Positions 8,087-17,770 of a DNA stretch of 38,578 bases are shown here, in pieces. Under the pieces are notes generated by a model. It did no database searches and was not told the origin of the DNA. It saw only the letters and a program-made list of their open reading frames with translations. The translations under genes and the position numbers were made by a program. Numbering within the stretch: position 1 is the first letter of the stretch; the number at the start of each line of letters is the position of its first letter. Source of the stretch: CAYRVX01 sp964642165 (GTDB lineage: Bacteria > Planctomycetota > Phycisphaerae > SM23-33); contig CAZXOC010000033.1 of assembly GCA_964642165.1 (NCBI GenBank), positions 1 through 38,578 on the forward strand. The letters are read 5' to 3'.

Positions 8087-8463
8087 AGGTGCCGTGACGC
8101 GGCCCGGGCCCAGGCGAGTGCGTAGATCCCGGCGGGGCATGAAATGCCCTGCTGCAACGAACGACAACAGACAGCAGCGGTTATGGGCGGGTCCCCGGCT
8201 GTCGCCGGGCTTGGCCGGGACGGAAATCTTGGAATGGGTCGAACAGGACCGCGAGTGGTCCGTTACATGGTTGGCACGGGCTGCCGCCAGGTCGGACGGC
8301 TGGCAGTCGGTCGTCCGCGCGATTGCGGGCCATCGGCTCTTCGCGCCGGGCGGCCGGTGTTCGGCTTGATGTTGGCTGAGCTTCGGGGACAATGGACGTA
8401 AGGGCGCCGGCGGACGGTGGTCCGCCCAGCCCGGACGCCTCCGGGCCGCCAACGGGCGTGTGT
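8087..8463. other. Intergenic region before the VWA/MoxR operon
   Basis: No supported gene. A small hairpin, GGGCAT (8135-8140), loop GAA, ATGCCC (8144-8149), lies 50 bp after the permease fusion and may end its transcript, although no T-run follows. A promoter-like element is at 8366-8393. The rest is GC-rich sequence with only arginine/glycine-rich random frames. Confidence 0.5.
8366..8393 (+). promoter_or_regulatory. Sigma70-type promoter for the VWA/MoxR/ABC operon
   Basis: TTGATG (8366-8371) and GACAAT (8388-8393) are spaced by 16 bp. The -10 hexamer GACAAT is identical to that of the promoter at 2756-2784. Transcription would start near 8400, 60 nt before the proposed ATG at 8464. Confidence 0.5.
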
Positions 8464-11400
8464 ATGATCGCAGCGTATGGGTTCCATTTCGAGCAGCCCT
8501 GGTGGCTGTTGACTGCCCTGCTGGTCGGGCCGGTCGTGTACCTGGCCTGGCGGAGCCTCCGGACCTTCGGCGTCGCCCGCCGCGTGCTGGCCATTGCCCT
8601 CCGCGCGGTGGTGGTCGCCCTGCTGGCCCTGGCGATGGCCCGCCCGGCCGTCACCCAAACCCACGACCGGCTGACCCTCTTGACGGTCCTGGACCGCAGC
8701 CAGTCCGTGCCTCAGGACCTCCAGGCGGCCGCCCACCGGTACCTGAAGGCGGCCCTGGCGGACAAGCCGGTGGGCGACCAACTGGCCGTGATCGACGTCG
8801 CGGAGGAGGCCGACATCGTCCGGCTGCCCAGCACCGCCGGGGACGTGCCGAAGCGCACGCTCAGCTTGCGGGGCGGCCAGAGCCGCCTGGCCGCCGGCGT
8901 GCAGATGGCCCTGGCCATCGCGCCGCCGAACACGTCCGTCCGGATCATCCTGATCAGTGACGGGAACGAGACGGCCGGGGACCTGAAGGCCGTCGCCCGC
9001 CGCGTCGCCGCCAGCCGGATCCCCATCGACGTCCTGCCCCTGCACTACCGGTACGACAACGAGGTGGTCTGCCGGCGCCTGGTGGCCCCGGGGCGGGCCC
9101 GGTCCGGCCAGACCATTCCCCTGCGCTTCGTCCTGAGCAGCACGCACGAGGCGGCGGGGCACCTCCTGCTGACGCTCAACGGCCTGCCCGTGGACCTCGA
9201 CCCCGGCTCCGACGCCGTGATGGTGCCGGTCGAGCTGCGCGCCGGCACGAACGTCCACACCGTCTCCCTGCCGGTCGGCACGCGCGGCGTTCACGAGTTC
9301 GAGGCGAAGTTCCTCCCCGCCGACCCGAACGCCGACCGGCTCGACCAGAACAACCGCGCCAGCGCGGTGACGTTCGTGGCGGGGCCCGGGCACGTGCTGA
9401 TCGTCGCGGCCAACGCCGCCGAGGCGGAGCCCCTCGCCAACGCCCTGCGCGAGGCGAAGATCGACGTGCGGAGCATCGGCGCGGGCGAGCTCCCCCGGCG
9501 CCTCACCAGCCTGCTCGACGCCGACGCCGTCGTGCTGGTCAACACGCCGAACCACGAGTTCTCCATGGCCCAGCAGGAGATGATCTGCCGCTACGTGACG
9601 GACCTGGGCGGCGGGCTGGTGACCATCGGCGGGCCGGAGTCCTACGGCGCCGGCGGGTGGATCGGCTCGCCGGTGGCGCGCATCCTGCCGGTAGACATGG
9701 ACCCGCCGCAAAAGAAGCAGATGCCCAAGGGCGCGCTCGTGCTGATCATGCACGCCTGCGAGATGCCCCGCGGCAACTACTGGGGCAAGCGCGTGGCGAT
9801 CGAGGCGGTCAAGACCCTCAGCCGCCACGACCTCGTCGGCGTGGTGGACTATAGCTGGAACGCCGGCATGAAGAACTGGGTCTTCCAGCTCCAGAAGGCC
9901 GGCAACAAGAAGGACTGCATCGCCGCGATCGGCCAGATGGTCATGGGCGACATGCCGGACTTCGGCCCGCCGGTGACGGCCGCCTACCACGCGCTCAAGA
10001 ACGTCCGCGCCGGCCAGAAGCACATCATCATCGTCTCCGACGGCGACCCGCAGATGCCCAGCAACCAGGTGCTCCAGGACCTGCGCAAGGAACGGATCAC
10101 GGTCTCCTGCGCGGGGGTCTTCCCGCACACGCCGCAGGACCTCTGGAGCCTTCGGAAGATCGCGGGGGAGACCGGCGGGCGCTTCCGCGAGATCAAGGAC
10201 CCCCAGCAGCTCCCCAAGTTCTTCATCAAGGAAGCGCAGGTCGTGCGGCGGTCGCTGATCATCGAGGACACCTTCACGCCGCAGGTCCTGAGCGGGACGA
10301 ACGAGATCCTCCGCGGGCTGAGAGGCGTCCCGAGGCTGGACGGCCGCGTGCTGACCGGCCCGAAGCGCGGGCTGAACGAGATCCTGCTGGCGGCCGTCGC
10401 GGAGGACAAGTCCACCGAGCCGATCCTGGCGACGACCCAGGCGGGACTTGGCCGCGTCGCGTCGTTCACCAGCAGCGCCGACAGCCGATGGGCCAAGCGT
10501 TGGGTGGGATGGGGCGGCTTCGGGCGCTTCTGGGAACAGACGGTTCGCTGGGTGGCCAAGAGCCCGCAAGCCAGTGACTGCGAGGCCTTCGCGGACGTCC
10601 AGGGCCGGGACGTCACCCTCACCGTCGAGGCGATCCGCCCCGGCGGCGAGTTCGTCCAGTTCGCCGACCTGACGGGGCAGGTCATCACGCCGAAGATGAA
10701 GTCCAAGCCGCTGGGGCTGCGCCAGATCGGCCCGGGGCAGTACCGGGCGCAGTTCCAGGCCCTCGAGGGCGGCAGCTACCTCGTCAACCTGCGGTACCGC
10801 CGCGCCGGCGAGGATCAGAAGCTCCAGCTTGTCCAGACGGTGGTCAACGTGCCGTTCGAGCCGGAGTTCGAAGACCTCACCGACAACGCCGCCCTGCTGC
10901 GGCACGTGGCCGACACGACCGGCGGAAGGATGCTCCCGAACCAGCCCGAGAAGGCGGACCTGTTCAGCCGCGCCGGCCTGTCGGCACCCCGCGCGTTCGT
11001 GCCCCTGACCAAGCCGCTGTTCCTCGCGTGGGTGATCCTGTTCCTGCTGGACGTGGCGATCCGGCGGATCGCCATCGATCTCCAGGCCATCGCGAGGCGG
11101 CTGGGCGTGCAGGTGACCGACCTCGCCGTCGCGGGGGCCTGCACGGCCACCAGCGCCGCCCTCGTGGTGCTGGTGTGCTTCGGCGTGCGTTTCTTCGGCC
11201 TGCACGTGCTGGTGCACGTCGCCGCGGTCGTCGCCCTGCTCGCCGCCGGGGCGGTCGTGCTGTTCCGCGGCGTGATCTTCTCGAAGGTGCAGGCCGTCGA
11301 GAGCGCGACGCTGTCGGCCCTGAAGCAGCGGCGGGAGAAGGTCCGCCAGCGGCTGGCCGGCGGCAAGGACCTCCACGCCCGGCGCCGGTTCGTGGCGGAC

Positions 11401-11574
11401 AAGGGCGCCGAGTCGGCGCTGCCGACCTCCGACGTCCACGAGCCCGCGCGGAAGCCCCGACCGGAGACCAAGCCCCAACCGAAGCAAGCGCAGACACCGG
11501 AAGAGTCCGAGACCCACGTCAGCCGCCTGCTCGACGCCAAGCGCCGGGCCAAGCGGCAACGCGGAGAGGACTGA
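8464..11574 (+). CDS. Large VWA/GATase-like membrane protein (BatA-related)
   Basis: A protein of 1036 residues. Two N-terminal membrane helices (about 12-29 and 41-60) are followed by a von Willebrand A domain whose metal site D77-R-S79-Q-S81 is intact. Residues about 310-420 form a glutamine-amidotransferase-like, Rossmann-type domain (VLIVAANAAEAEPLANAL; GGGLVTIGGPESYGAGGW) without a clear catalytic Cys-His pair. A second VWA-like domain follows, with strand HIIIVSDGDPQ, but its DxSxS is replaced by MHACEMP. Three membrane helices lie near residues 849-938, and the tail is basic. I chose ATG 8464 because the family begins with FEQPWWLL; the frame is open from 8392. It heads an operon with moxR, DUF58 and a second VWA protein, a combination known from Bat aerotolerance and MoxR systems. 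Its molecular role is unknown. Confidence 0.75.
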   Translation: MIAAYGFHFEQPWWLLTALLVGPVVYLAWRSLRTFGVARRVLAIALRAVVVALLALAMARPAVTQTHDRLTLLTVLDRSQSVPQDLQAAAHRYLKAALADKPVGDQLAVIDVAEEADIVRLPSTAGDVPKRTLSLRGGQSRLAAGVQMALAIAPPNTSVRIILISDGNETAGDLKAVARRVAASRIPIDVLPLHYRYDNEVVCRRLVAPGRARSGQTIPLRFVLSSTHEAAGHLLLTLNGLPVDLDPGSDAVMVPVELRAGTNVHTVSLPVGTRGVHEFEAKFLPADPNADRLDQNNRASAVTFVAGPGHVLIVAANAAEAEPLANALREAKIDVRSIGAGELPRRLTSLLDADAVVLVNTPNHEFSMAQQEMICRYVTDLGGGLVTIGGPESYGAGGWIGSPVARILPVDMDPPQKKQMPKGALVLIMHACEMPRGNYWGKRVAIEAVKTLSRHDLVGVVDYSWNAGMKNWVFQLQKAGNKKDCIAAIGQMVMGDMPDFGPPVTAAYHALKNVRAGQKHIIIVSDGDPQMPSNQVLQDLRKERITVSCAGVFPHTPQDLWSLRKIAGETGGRFREIKDPQQLPKFFIKEAQVVRRSLIIEDTFTPQVLSGTNEILRGLRGVPRLDGRVLTGPKRGLNEILLAAVAEDKSTEPILATTQAGLGRVASFTSSADSRWAKRWVGWGGFGRFWEQTVRWVAKSPQASDCEAFADVQGRDVTLTVEAIRPGGEFVQFADLTGQVITPKMKSKPLGLRQIGPGQYRAQFQALEGGSYLVNLRYRRAGEDQKLQLVQTVVNVPFEPEFEDLTDNAALLRHVADTTGGRMLPNQPEKADLFSRAGLSAPRAFVPLTKPLFLAWVILFLLDVAIRRIAIDLQAIARRLGVQVTDLAVAGACTATSAALVVLVCFGVRFFGLHVLVHVAAVVALLAAGAVVLFRGVIFSKVQAVESATLSALKQRREKVRQRLAGGKDLHARRRFVADKGAESALPTSDVHEPARKPRPETKPQPKQAQTPEESETHVSRLLDAKRRAKRQRGED

Positions 11575-11645
11575 TCGCGAGACCGAGCGCATCGGCAGCC
11601 GCGGGCGCCGAACGCCGCGCGGTGCCCCTGAGGAGAGACAGCGAC

Positions 11646-12689
11646 ATGGCCGAAGAGCAAGGCGACACGGGGACGCCGGAGAACGTCGAGGAGCTCTGCC
11701 GGAACTTCCGGGAGATGTTCCACGCCCTCCGCGGAGAGGTGGGCAAAGTGATCGTCGGGCACGCCGACGTCGTGGACGACGTGCTGATCGCGCTGTTCGC
11801 GGGCGGGCACGTGCTGCTGGAGGGCGTCCCGGGGCTGGGCAAGACGCTGCTGGTCCGCACGCTCAGCGCGGCGCTGTCGCTGGAGTTCCGGCGGATCCAG
11901 TTCACGCCGGACCTCATGCCAGCCGACATCATCGGCACCAACATCGTCATGGAGGACACCACGACGGGCAGACGGCTGTTCGAGTTCCAGAAGGGGCCGA
12001 TCTTCGCGCAGATCCTCCTGGCCGACGAGATCAACCGCGCCACCCCGAAGACGCAGTCGGCCATGCTCGAGGCCATGCAGGAGCACTCCGTCACCAGCGG
12101 CGGGACGCTCTACAAGCTGCCCGAGCCCTTCCTCGTACTGGCCACGCAGAACCCCATCGAGCAGGAAGGCACGTACCCCCTGCCCGAGGCGCAGATGGAC
12201 CGGTTCTTCTTCAAGCTGCTGGTGCCGTACAGCAACCGGGAAGAGCTGGGCGAGATCCTGGACCGCACGACGGCCGGCAGGAACCCCGAAGCCAGCCCCG
12301 TCGTTGGCAGCCAGCAGATCCTCAACGCCCGGCGGCTCGTGCAGCGCGTGGCGATCGCCCCGCACGTGCAGGACTACGCGATCCGGCTGGTGCTGGCCTC
12401 CCACCCGGGCGGGGAGTTCGCCATCGACTCGGCCGGCCGCTACCTGCGGTTCGGCGCGAGCCCCCGCGGCGTGCAGGCGGTGGTTTTGTCCGCCAAGGTC
12501 CGGGCCATGCTCGACGAGCGGTACCACGTCAGCTTCGAGGACATCACCCAGTCCTTCCTGCCGGCTATGCGCCATCGCATCCTCCTGAACTTCGAGGGCC
12601 AGGCCGAAGGGGTCGACAACGACGACATCCTGACCGAGATCCTCGACCAGATCCCGACCACGATCGAGGAAGAGCTGCGAGCCTCATGA
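11646..12689 (+). CDS. MoxR-family AAA+ ATPase
   Basis: A 347-residue soluble AAA+ protein of the MoxR/RavA class, probably a chaperone-like ATPase that works with VWA proteins. Walker A is GVPGLGKT (60-67), Walker B is LLADEINR, sensor 1 lies in LVLATQNPIEQEGTYPLPEAQMDRF, and the C-terminal lid follows. ATG 11646 is preceded by the strong ribosome-binding site AGGAGAG, 8 nt upstream. The stop codon overlaps the next start (ATGA at 12686), so it is coupled to the DUF58 gene, the standard MoxR-DUF58-VWA order. Length and motifs are normal for the family. Confidence 0.93.
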   Translation: MAEEQGDTGTPENVEELCRNFREMFHALRGEVGKVIVGHADVVDDVLIALFAGGHVLLEGVPGLGKTLLVRTLSAALSLEFRRIQFTPDLMPADIIGTNIVMEDTTTGRRLFEFQKGPIFAQILLADEINRATPKTQSAMLEAMQEHSVTSGGTLYKLPEPFLVLATQNPIEQEGTYPLPEAQMDRFFFKLLVPYSNREELGEILDRTTAGRNPEASPVVGSQQILNARRLVQRVAIAPHVQDYAIRLVLASHPGGEFAIDSAGRYLRFGASPRGVQAVVLSAKVRAMLDERYHVSFEDITQSFLPAMRHRILLNFEGQAEGVDNDDILTEILDQIPTTIEEELRAS

Positions 12690-13600
12690 GCCCCGGCGCG
12701 CCGACAACTCGGACCCGCCGCATCACGGACCTGCTGGACGGCAAGTTCATGGCCCGCCTGGACGGGCTGGACGTCTTCAGCCGCAAGATCCTCCAGGGCA
12801 AGCTCCAGGGCGAGCGCCGCAGCAAGCGCCGCGGGCAAGGCGTCGAGTTCGCCGATCATCGCCCCTACGTCGTCGGCGACGACCTGCGCTTCGTGGACTG
12901 GAACGTCTTCGCGCGGCTCGACCAGCTCTTCCTGAAGATCTTCCTGGTCGAGGAGGACCTGACGGTGCAGCTCTTGCTGGACGCCAGCGCCTCGTCGGGC
13001 GCGGGCGACCCGCCGAAGCAGCTCGCGATGAAGCGCCTGGCGGCGGCGCTGGGGTACATCGGGCTGGTCAACAACAACCGCGTGACGATCAGCACGTTCG
13101 CGGACGGGCTCACCGGTCAGGTGGCGAACATGCGCGGGCGGAACTACATCCAGCGCATGGCCGACTTCCTCCTGAACTGCGAATGCGACGGGCCGAGCTT
13201 CTTCGAGAAGGCCTGCCGGCAGTTGACGGCCGGGCGCATCGGCACGGGCGTGGTGGTCGTGATCTCGGACTTCTTCTTCAAGGGAGGCTACGAGGAAGGC
13301 CTGCGCCGCCTGATCAGCCGCGATTACGACCTCTACGCCTTCCAGATGCTCAGCCCGCAGGAGCTTTCGCCGGAGTTGTCGGGCGACCTGAAGCTGATCG
13401 ACGTGGAGGATCTGGACGACGCGGAGGTGACCGTTTCGGCGGCGCTGCTGGACTACTACAAGAAGAACCTCGGGGCGTACTGCAACGACCTGAAGGCGTT
13501 CTGCCGCCGGCGCGGCGCGGCGTACGCGTTGACGAACTCCGGCGAGCCGATCGAGCCGTTCATCCTGAACTACCTTCGGAGGATCGGACTGCTGCGATAG
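12686..13600 (+). CDS. DUF58 domain protein (VWA-like, BatB-neighbour type)
   Basis: A 304-residue protein with the DUF58 core: RGQGVEFADHRPYVVGDDLRFVDWNVFAR contains the family's R-x-Y-x3-D-D-x-R-x-(V/I)-D-W pattern. A VWA-like fold follows, with strand LLLDASASS carrying DxSxS (so metal binding is possible) and VVVISDFFFKGG as a later strand. There are no obvious membrane helices, so it probably sits at the inner face with MoxR. It is translationally coupled to moxR and is followed after 85 nt by a BatA-type gene. DUF58 proteins are regular partners of MoxR ATPases, but their biochemical role is unsettled. Confidence 0.88.
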   Translation: MSPGAPTTRTRRITDLLDGKFMARLDGLDVFSRKILQGKLQGERRSKRRGQGVEFADHRPYVVGDDLRFVDWNVFARLDQLFLKIFLVEEDLTVQLLLDASASSGAGDPPKQLAMKRLAAALGYIGLVNNNRVTISTFADGLTGQVANMRGRNYIQRMADFLLNCECDGPSFFEKACRQLTAGRIGTGVVVVISDFFFKGGYEEGLRRLISRDYDLYAFQMLSPQELSPELSGDLKLIDVEDLDDAEVTVSAALLDYYKKNLGAYCNDLKAFCRRRGAAYALTNSGEPIEPFILNYLRRIGLLR

Positions 13601-13685
13601 ACGGGCACGATTCCGCGCCGACGTCCGCCTCGGCAAACGGGGCGATCGAGAACGGCGGATGCGAGCACGATGAGGTGAGCTGACG

Positions 13686-15650
13686 ATGGAATGGATGGCG
13701 CCATGGACCGCGGGGATCGCCGCGGCGATCGCCGTGCCCACGCTCGTGCTGATGTACTTCCTGAAGCTCAAGCGCCAGGAAGTGCTCATCAGCTCGACGC
13801 TGCTCTGGCAGCGCGCCGTCCAGGACCTCCAGGTCAACGCCCCCTTCCAGCGACTGCGGCGGAACCTGCTGCTGCTGCTCCAACTGCTCGCCCTGGCGGC
13901 GGCGCTGTTCGCGCTGGCCGGGCCCATCCTGTCCCTGAGAGCCGGGCCCGGAAAACGCTACGTCCTGCTGATCGATCGATCCGCCAGCATGAACACCACC
14001 GACGTGAAGGGGCAGACCCGCCTGGCGGACGCCAAACGCCAGGCGAAGACACTCATCGAGTCGCTTCGCGGACCGTCGCTGCTCCGCCTGGACCAGCGCG
14101 GGGACCAGGCCATGGTCATCGCCTTCGACCGCCACGCGAAGGTGATGTGCAACTTCACGGCCGACAAGGGCCAGCTCGCCGGCGCCATCGACGCGATCCA
14201 GCCCACCGACGGAGCCAGCCACCTCGAAGAGGCCATCCGGGTCGCCCGGGCGTTCGCCCAGTCGACGGGGGAGGAGGAGAACAACCGTTCGGCGACGGAA
14301 GCGGCGCAGTTGGAGCTGTTCAGCGACGGGCGGATCGCGGACCTGGGGAAGATCGCCGTGGTCCCCGGGGAGCTCCGCTTCCACTGCCTGGGCTCGTCGT
14401 CGGACAACGTAGCCGTCACGGCCATGCAGGCGCGGCGCTCCTACGAGAAGGCCGACGAGGTCCACGTCTTCGCGACGCTGGCCAATTACGGCCGACAACC
14501 GGCGAGCTGCGACGTGCAGCTCTCGGTCAGCGGCAACGTCCGGGCGGTGCGGAAGGTGGAGATCCCGCCGACGCGGCCGGCGACGGAGAGCCAGCCTCAG
14601 CGGCTCGGCAAGGTGTCGGTCTCGTTCCGGCTTACGCACGGGGGGGCCGGGGTCGTTTCGGTCCGCCAGCTTCGCCGCGACGCCCTGCCTGCGGACGACG
14701 CGGCCGCGACGGTTCTCCCGCCGCCGAAGAAGCTGAGCGTCCTGCTGGTCACGCGGGACAACGCGGCGTTGGAGATGGCCCTGGGCGCCTGCCCGCTGGC
14801 GAGGCTCGACCAGACCACGCCGGCGGAGTTCGACCGGACCGTCGCCGACGGCGCCGCGGCGCCGTCCTACGACGTCATCGTCCTGGACGGCCATGCCCCG
14901 GCGAAGCTGCCGCGCGGACGGTACGTGGTCTTCGGTGATCCGCCGCCGGACCTCGGCGTCGAGGTCGCCGGGCAGCTCCGCCGCCCGATCCTCGTCGATT
15001 GGCGCGACCGCCACCCCGTGCTCCAGTTCGTCAAGCTGGACAACCTCTTCGCGCTTCGGGCGGCGCGGATGAAGCTCCCGCGCGACGCCGCCGTGCTCGC
15101 CGAGTTCTCCGAAGCGCCCGCCATGGCGCTGCTCCGCCGCCGCGGCGGCGCGTTCCTGCTCGTCGGCTTCGACGTGCTCGAAAGCAACTGGCCCTTCGAG
15201 GCCGGGTTCGTCATGTTCTGCTACAACGCCACCACCTTCCTGGGCATGGAGACCGGGCGCGAACGCCAGTGGGACCTGAAGGTGGGCGAGGCCATCACCC
15301 TCCGAGCCGACGGAACCGACGCCGCCACCGTCACCAGGCCGGACGGGCACGTGGAGAAACTGGCGCCCGACCCCTCGGGCACGTTGCGGTACCCGCGCAC
15401 CGAGCAGGTGGGCGTCTACCGCGTGGACCTGCCCGACCGCCCCACCGCCCGCTACGCCGTGAACGTCCTCGACGAGGTGGAGAGCCACATCGAACCGTCG
15501 AAGGAGATTGTCCTGTCGACGGTCGCGGTGCAGGCCCAGGCGGCCGAGCCGCGCCGCACGAACCAGGAGCTCTGGCCGTTCCTGGCGATGCTGGCGCTGG
15601 TCCTGGTGTGCGTGGAGTGGCTGGTGTACAACTCGAAGGTCCGGCTCTAG
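13686..15650 (+). CDS. BatA-type VWA membrane protein
   Basis: A 654-residue protein. The N-terminal BatA region has two membrane helices (about 8-27 and 60-80) around KLKRQEVLISSTLLWQRA. A VWA domain follows with an intact metal site (D97-R-S99-A-S101, then TTD). The middle has a beta-rich segment, and a GATase-like segment near residues 350-440 (LSVLLVTRDNAALEMALGA; YDVIVLDGHAP). One C-terminal helix (about 629-645) and a short basic tail end the protein. The ribosome-binding site GAGGTGA lies about 8 nt before ATG 13686. Domain order parallels that of the 8464 gene, so the two may be ancient paralogues that assemble together. The start is fixed by the family N-terminus. Confidence 0.85.
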   Translation: MEWMAPWTAGIAAAIAVPTLVLMYFLKLKRQEVLISSTLLWQRAVQDLQVNAPFQRLRRNLLLLLQLLALAAALFALAGPILSLRAGPGKRYVLLIDRSASMNTTDVKGQTRLADAKRQAKTLIESLRGPSLLRLDQRGDQAMVIAFDRHAKVMCNFTADKGQLAGAIDAIQPTDGASHLEEAIRVARAFAQSTGEEENNRSATEAAQLELFSDGRIADLGKIAVVPGELRFHCLGSSSDNVAVTAMQARRSYEKADEVHVFATLANYGRQPASCDVQLSVSGNVRAVRKVEIPPTRPATESQPQRLGKVSVSFRLTHGGAGVVSVRQLRRDALPADDAAATVLPPPKKLSVLLVTRDNAALEMALGACPLARLDQTTPAEFDRTVADGAAAPSYDVIVLDGHAPAKLPRGRYVVFGDPPPDLGVEVAGQLRRPILVDWRDRHPVLQFVKLDNLFALRAARMKLPRDAAVLAEFSEAPAMALLRRRGGAFLLVGFDVLESNWPFEAGFVMFCYNATTFLGMETGRERQWDLKVGEAITLRADGTDAATVTRPDGHVEKLAPDPSGTLRYPRTEQVGVYRVDLPDRPTARYAVNVLDEVESHIEPSKEIVLSTVAVQAQAAEPRRTNQELWPFLAMLALVLVCVEWLVYNSKVRL

Positions 15651-15673
15651 CGGGCCGGGGAAGGGGCATCGAC

Positions 15674-17770
15674 GTGGCTCCCATGCGAAAACCCATCGCG
15701 AGCCTCCTGGCGTTGCTGGTCCTCGCGGCGGGCGCGTGGGGCCAGGGGCAAAACGACAAGAAGAAGGAGAAGAAGAAACGCCTCAACGTGGACTTCCGGC
15801 GGAACATCGGCTGGGGGAACTGCTACCGCCCGGGGGAATGGACGCCGATGCTCGTGGAGATCACCACACCCTACAAGAAGCCGGTGGAGTGCCTCGTTCG
15901 GCTGTCGGTGCGGCAGGACGAGCTGAACACGCTCCAGATCGAGCGTCGGGCGGTGCTGATGCCGGGCCGGCCCCGGCAGATCCCCCTGTGCGTGAAGCTG
16001 GCCTACGCCGTGGACGAGTGTTCCCTGACGCTGGTCGGATCGGAGTTCCTGTGGAGCCGGACGTTCGAGCTGTGGGACCCGTCGGGCGGGCTGCCGTCGC
16101 TGACGGTGATCCGCGACCACGAGCTGTTGGTCGGCGTGTCGGGCAAGCAGGCGTTCGGCCTGATGAACCTGCCCCAGGCCAGCGCCTGCAGCTCTCGACG
16201 CCAGCGCGGCGCCGTGCACGTGGAGTACAAGTTCCAGCGTCTGCTGCCGGCCGACTGGACCGGCTATGCCAGCCTCGACCTGCTGATCCTGTACGACACG
16301 GACTGGAACAAGCTGACGACGCACCAGCGCCGCGCCATCGCCCGGTGGGTCACCAACGGCGGGCGCCTGCTGCTGGTGCTCGGCGGCAACGTGCTGCCGG
16401 AGAGCCACGAGTTCGCCAAGCTCTTGCCGTTCCAGATCGGCGCGCCGACGCAGGTGAAGCTCCACCGGCTCGACCTGCTCAACTGGGGCTGCCGGAGCTG
16501 GCAGTCCGACACGGTGGCGTGCTGGTCGCTCGTCGGCGCTCGGGCGGCGCCGAACTGGCAAACGCACACCGGGCGCACCGACACGGTCCTCTGGGCCTCG
16601 GGCCCGGTCGGCTTCGGCCGGGTCGGCGTCTGCGGGTTCGACCCCGCGGCGATCGGCGGCCGGCGGGGCCGGGACGTCGCCAACTTCTGGGTCTCCCAGA
16701 CCAAGCCACTGCTGGGGGAGCGGAACATCGTCCTGACGCACAGCCGCGTGCAACCGGAGGACCGCTGGGGCAGCTATCGCTACGGCCGGTCGAACGAGGC
16801 CACCAACGCCGTCCTGGAGCACCTCTTCAGCGTGGAGGAGCTGCGTCCCATTCACATCGGGTGGGTCGTCCTGGTGCTGGTGACGCTGGCGGTGCTGATC
16901 GGTCCGGTGGACTACCTGGTGCTGAAGAAGCTCGGGCGCTTGCCCACGACGTGGGTGACGGCGTCGGTGTGCATCGCGTTGTTCTCGGTCGGCGCCTACT
17001 ACGGGGTGGAGTACCTTCGGGGCGGCGTGCTTCAGGCGCGGGTGGTCTCGGTGCTGGACGGCGTGTCGGGTTCGCCCGTGGCGTGGGCGACGCGCTACGC
17101 CGGGATCTTCGCCCCGTACAGCGACGACTACCGGTTCTCCGGCTGCGACCGCAGCCAATGGTGGAGCGGCATGGCGCCGACGCAGGGACACGAGGCCAAC
17201 CCGTTCGCGTACGACCGCACGCTCGGCTCGCGCAACATCTACTGCGCCCAGCACCTCGACGGCGGCAGCGTGCCGTTCTCCGTGCCGATCAACATCTGGT
17301 CGATGCAGTGCCTGGCGTGCGAGCACCCCGTGGCGAGCGTGCCGTTCCGCGCCGAGGTGCGCCGCGAACGGCGGCGGGAGTGGACCGTGACGGTGGAGAA
17401 CCACTCCGAGGCCCCGATCCGCGGCGGCTACGCGCGCGTCTCGGCGGACCGGTCCGTCGCGCTGGGCGCGGTGCCGCCCCGGCAGATCCGGCAGTTCACC
17501 GGTGCGGCGGAACCCCACGGGTCGGTCGCCGCCCGTACCGTTCACGACGTGGGAACCCGGGCGCTGACCGCGCGCGGCGTGTGGCAGCGGAGCGAAGCGA
17601 TGCGGAGCTACCTGCGAGCCAAGCCAGCCGACGAGCCGGGCGGGGCGGCCGTCGTGTGCGTGGAGTACGACCGCGCCCCCGTGCCCTTCGGCATTGCCGA
17701 GCGCCGCTGCGAGTTCGACCACATCCAGATGGCGCGACTGGTCGTGTTCTCGGAAGGAAGTACGCCATGA
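15674..17770 (+). CDS. Large exported membrane protein of the MoxR/VWA operon, function unknown
   Basis: About 698 residues. A signal peptide (RKPIASLLALLVLAAGAWG, probable cleavage after AWG) leads into a lysine-rich stretch. A beta-rich domain follows (VDFRRNIGWGNCYRPGEWTP), then a GATase-like part near residues 205-260 (LDLLILYDTDWNKL; ARWVTNGGRLLLVLGGN). Two membrane helices lie near 390-445, and the C-terminal domain is beta-rich. This is the usual fourth member of planctomycete MoxR/DUF58/VWA operons. GTG 15674 has AAGGGG 8 nt before it, while ATG 15683 is 17 nt away; I prefer the GTG, and the three-residue difference is minor. The stop overlaps the ABC ATPase start (ATGA). The arrangement (periplasmic domains around a small membrane core) suits a scaffold or sensor. 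No enzymatic motif was recognised. Confidence 0.72.
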   Translation: MAPMRKPIASLLALLVLAAGAWGQGQNDKKKEKKKRLNVDFRRNIGWGNCYRPGEWTPMLVEITTPYKKPVECLVRLSVRQDELNTLQIERRAVLMPGRPRQIPLCVKLAYAVDECSLTLVGSEFLWSRTFELWDPSGGLPSLTVIRDHELLVGVSGKQAFGLMNLPQASACSSRRQRGAVHVEYKFQRLLPADWTGYASLDLLILYDTDWNKLTTHQRRAIARWVTNGGRLLLVLGGNVLPESHEFAKLLPFQIGAPTQVKLHRLDLLNWGCRSWQSDTVACWSLVGARAAPNWQTHTGRTDTVLWASGPVGFGRVGVCGFDPAAIGGRRGRDVANFWVSQTKPLLGERNIVLTHSRVQPEDRWGSYRYGRSNEATNAVLEHLFSVEELRPIHIGWVVLVLVTLAVLIGPVDYLVLKKLGRLPTTWVTASVCIALFSVGAYYGVEYLRGGVLQARVVSVLDGVSGSPVAWATRYAGIFAPYSDDYRFSGCDRSQWWSGMAPTQGHEANPFAYDRTLGSRNIYCAQHLDGGSVPFSVPINIWSMQCLACEHPVASVPFRAEVRRERRREWTVTVENHSEAPIRGGYARVSADRSVALGAVPPRQIRQFTGAAEPHGSVAARTVHDVGTRALTARGVWQRSEAMRSYLRAKPADEPGGAAVVCVEYDRAPVPFGIAERRCEFDHIQMARLVVFSEGSTP

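Noticed and set aside
8272..8288. TGGCACG as a possible -24 element of a second sigma54 promoter
   Set aside because: The -12 element is missing: no TTGC-like sequence at the required distance.
12440..13927. Long minus-strand open frames opposite moxR, DUF58 and other genes (also 8263-11592 and 13560-15488)
   Set aside because: Antisense shadows of GC-rich coding sequence: low-complexity Arg/Ala/Gly/Leu composition and perfect overlap with well-supported genes.
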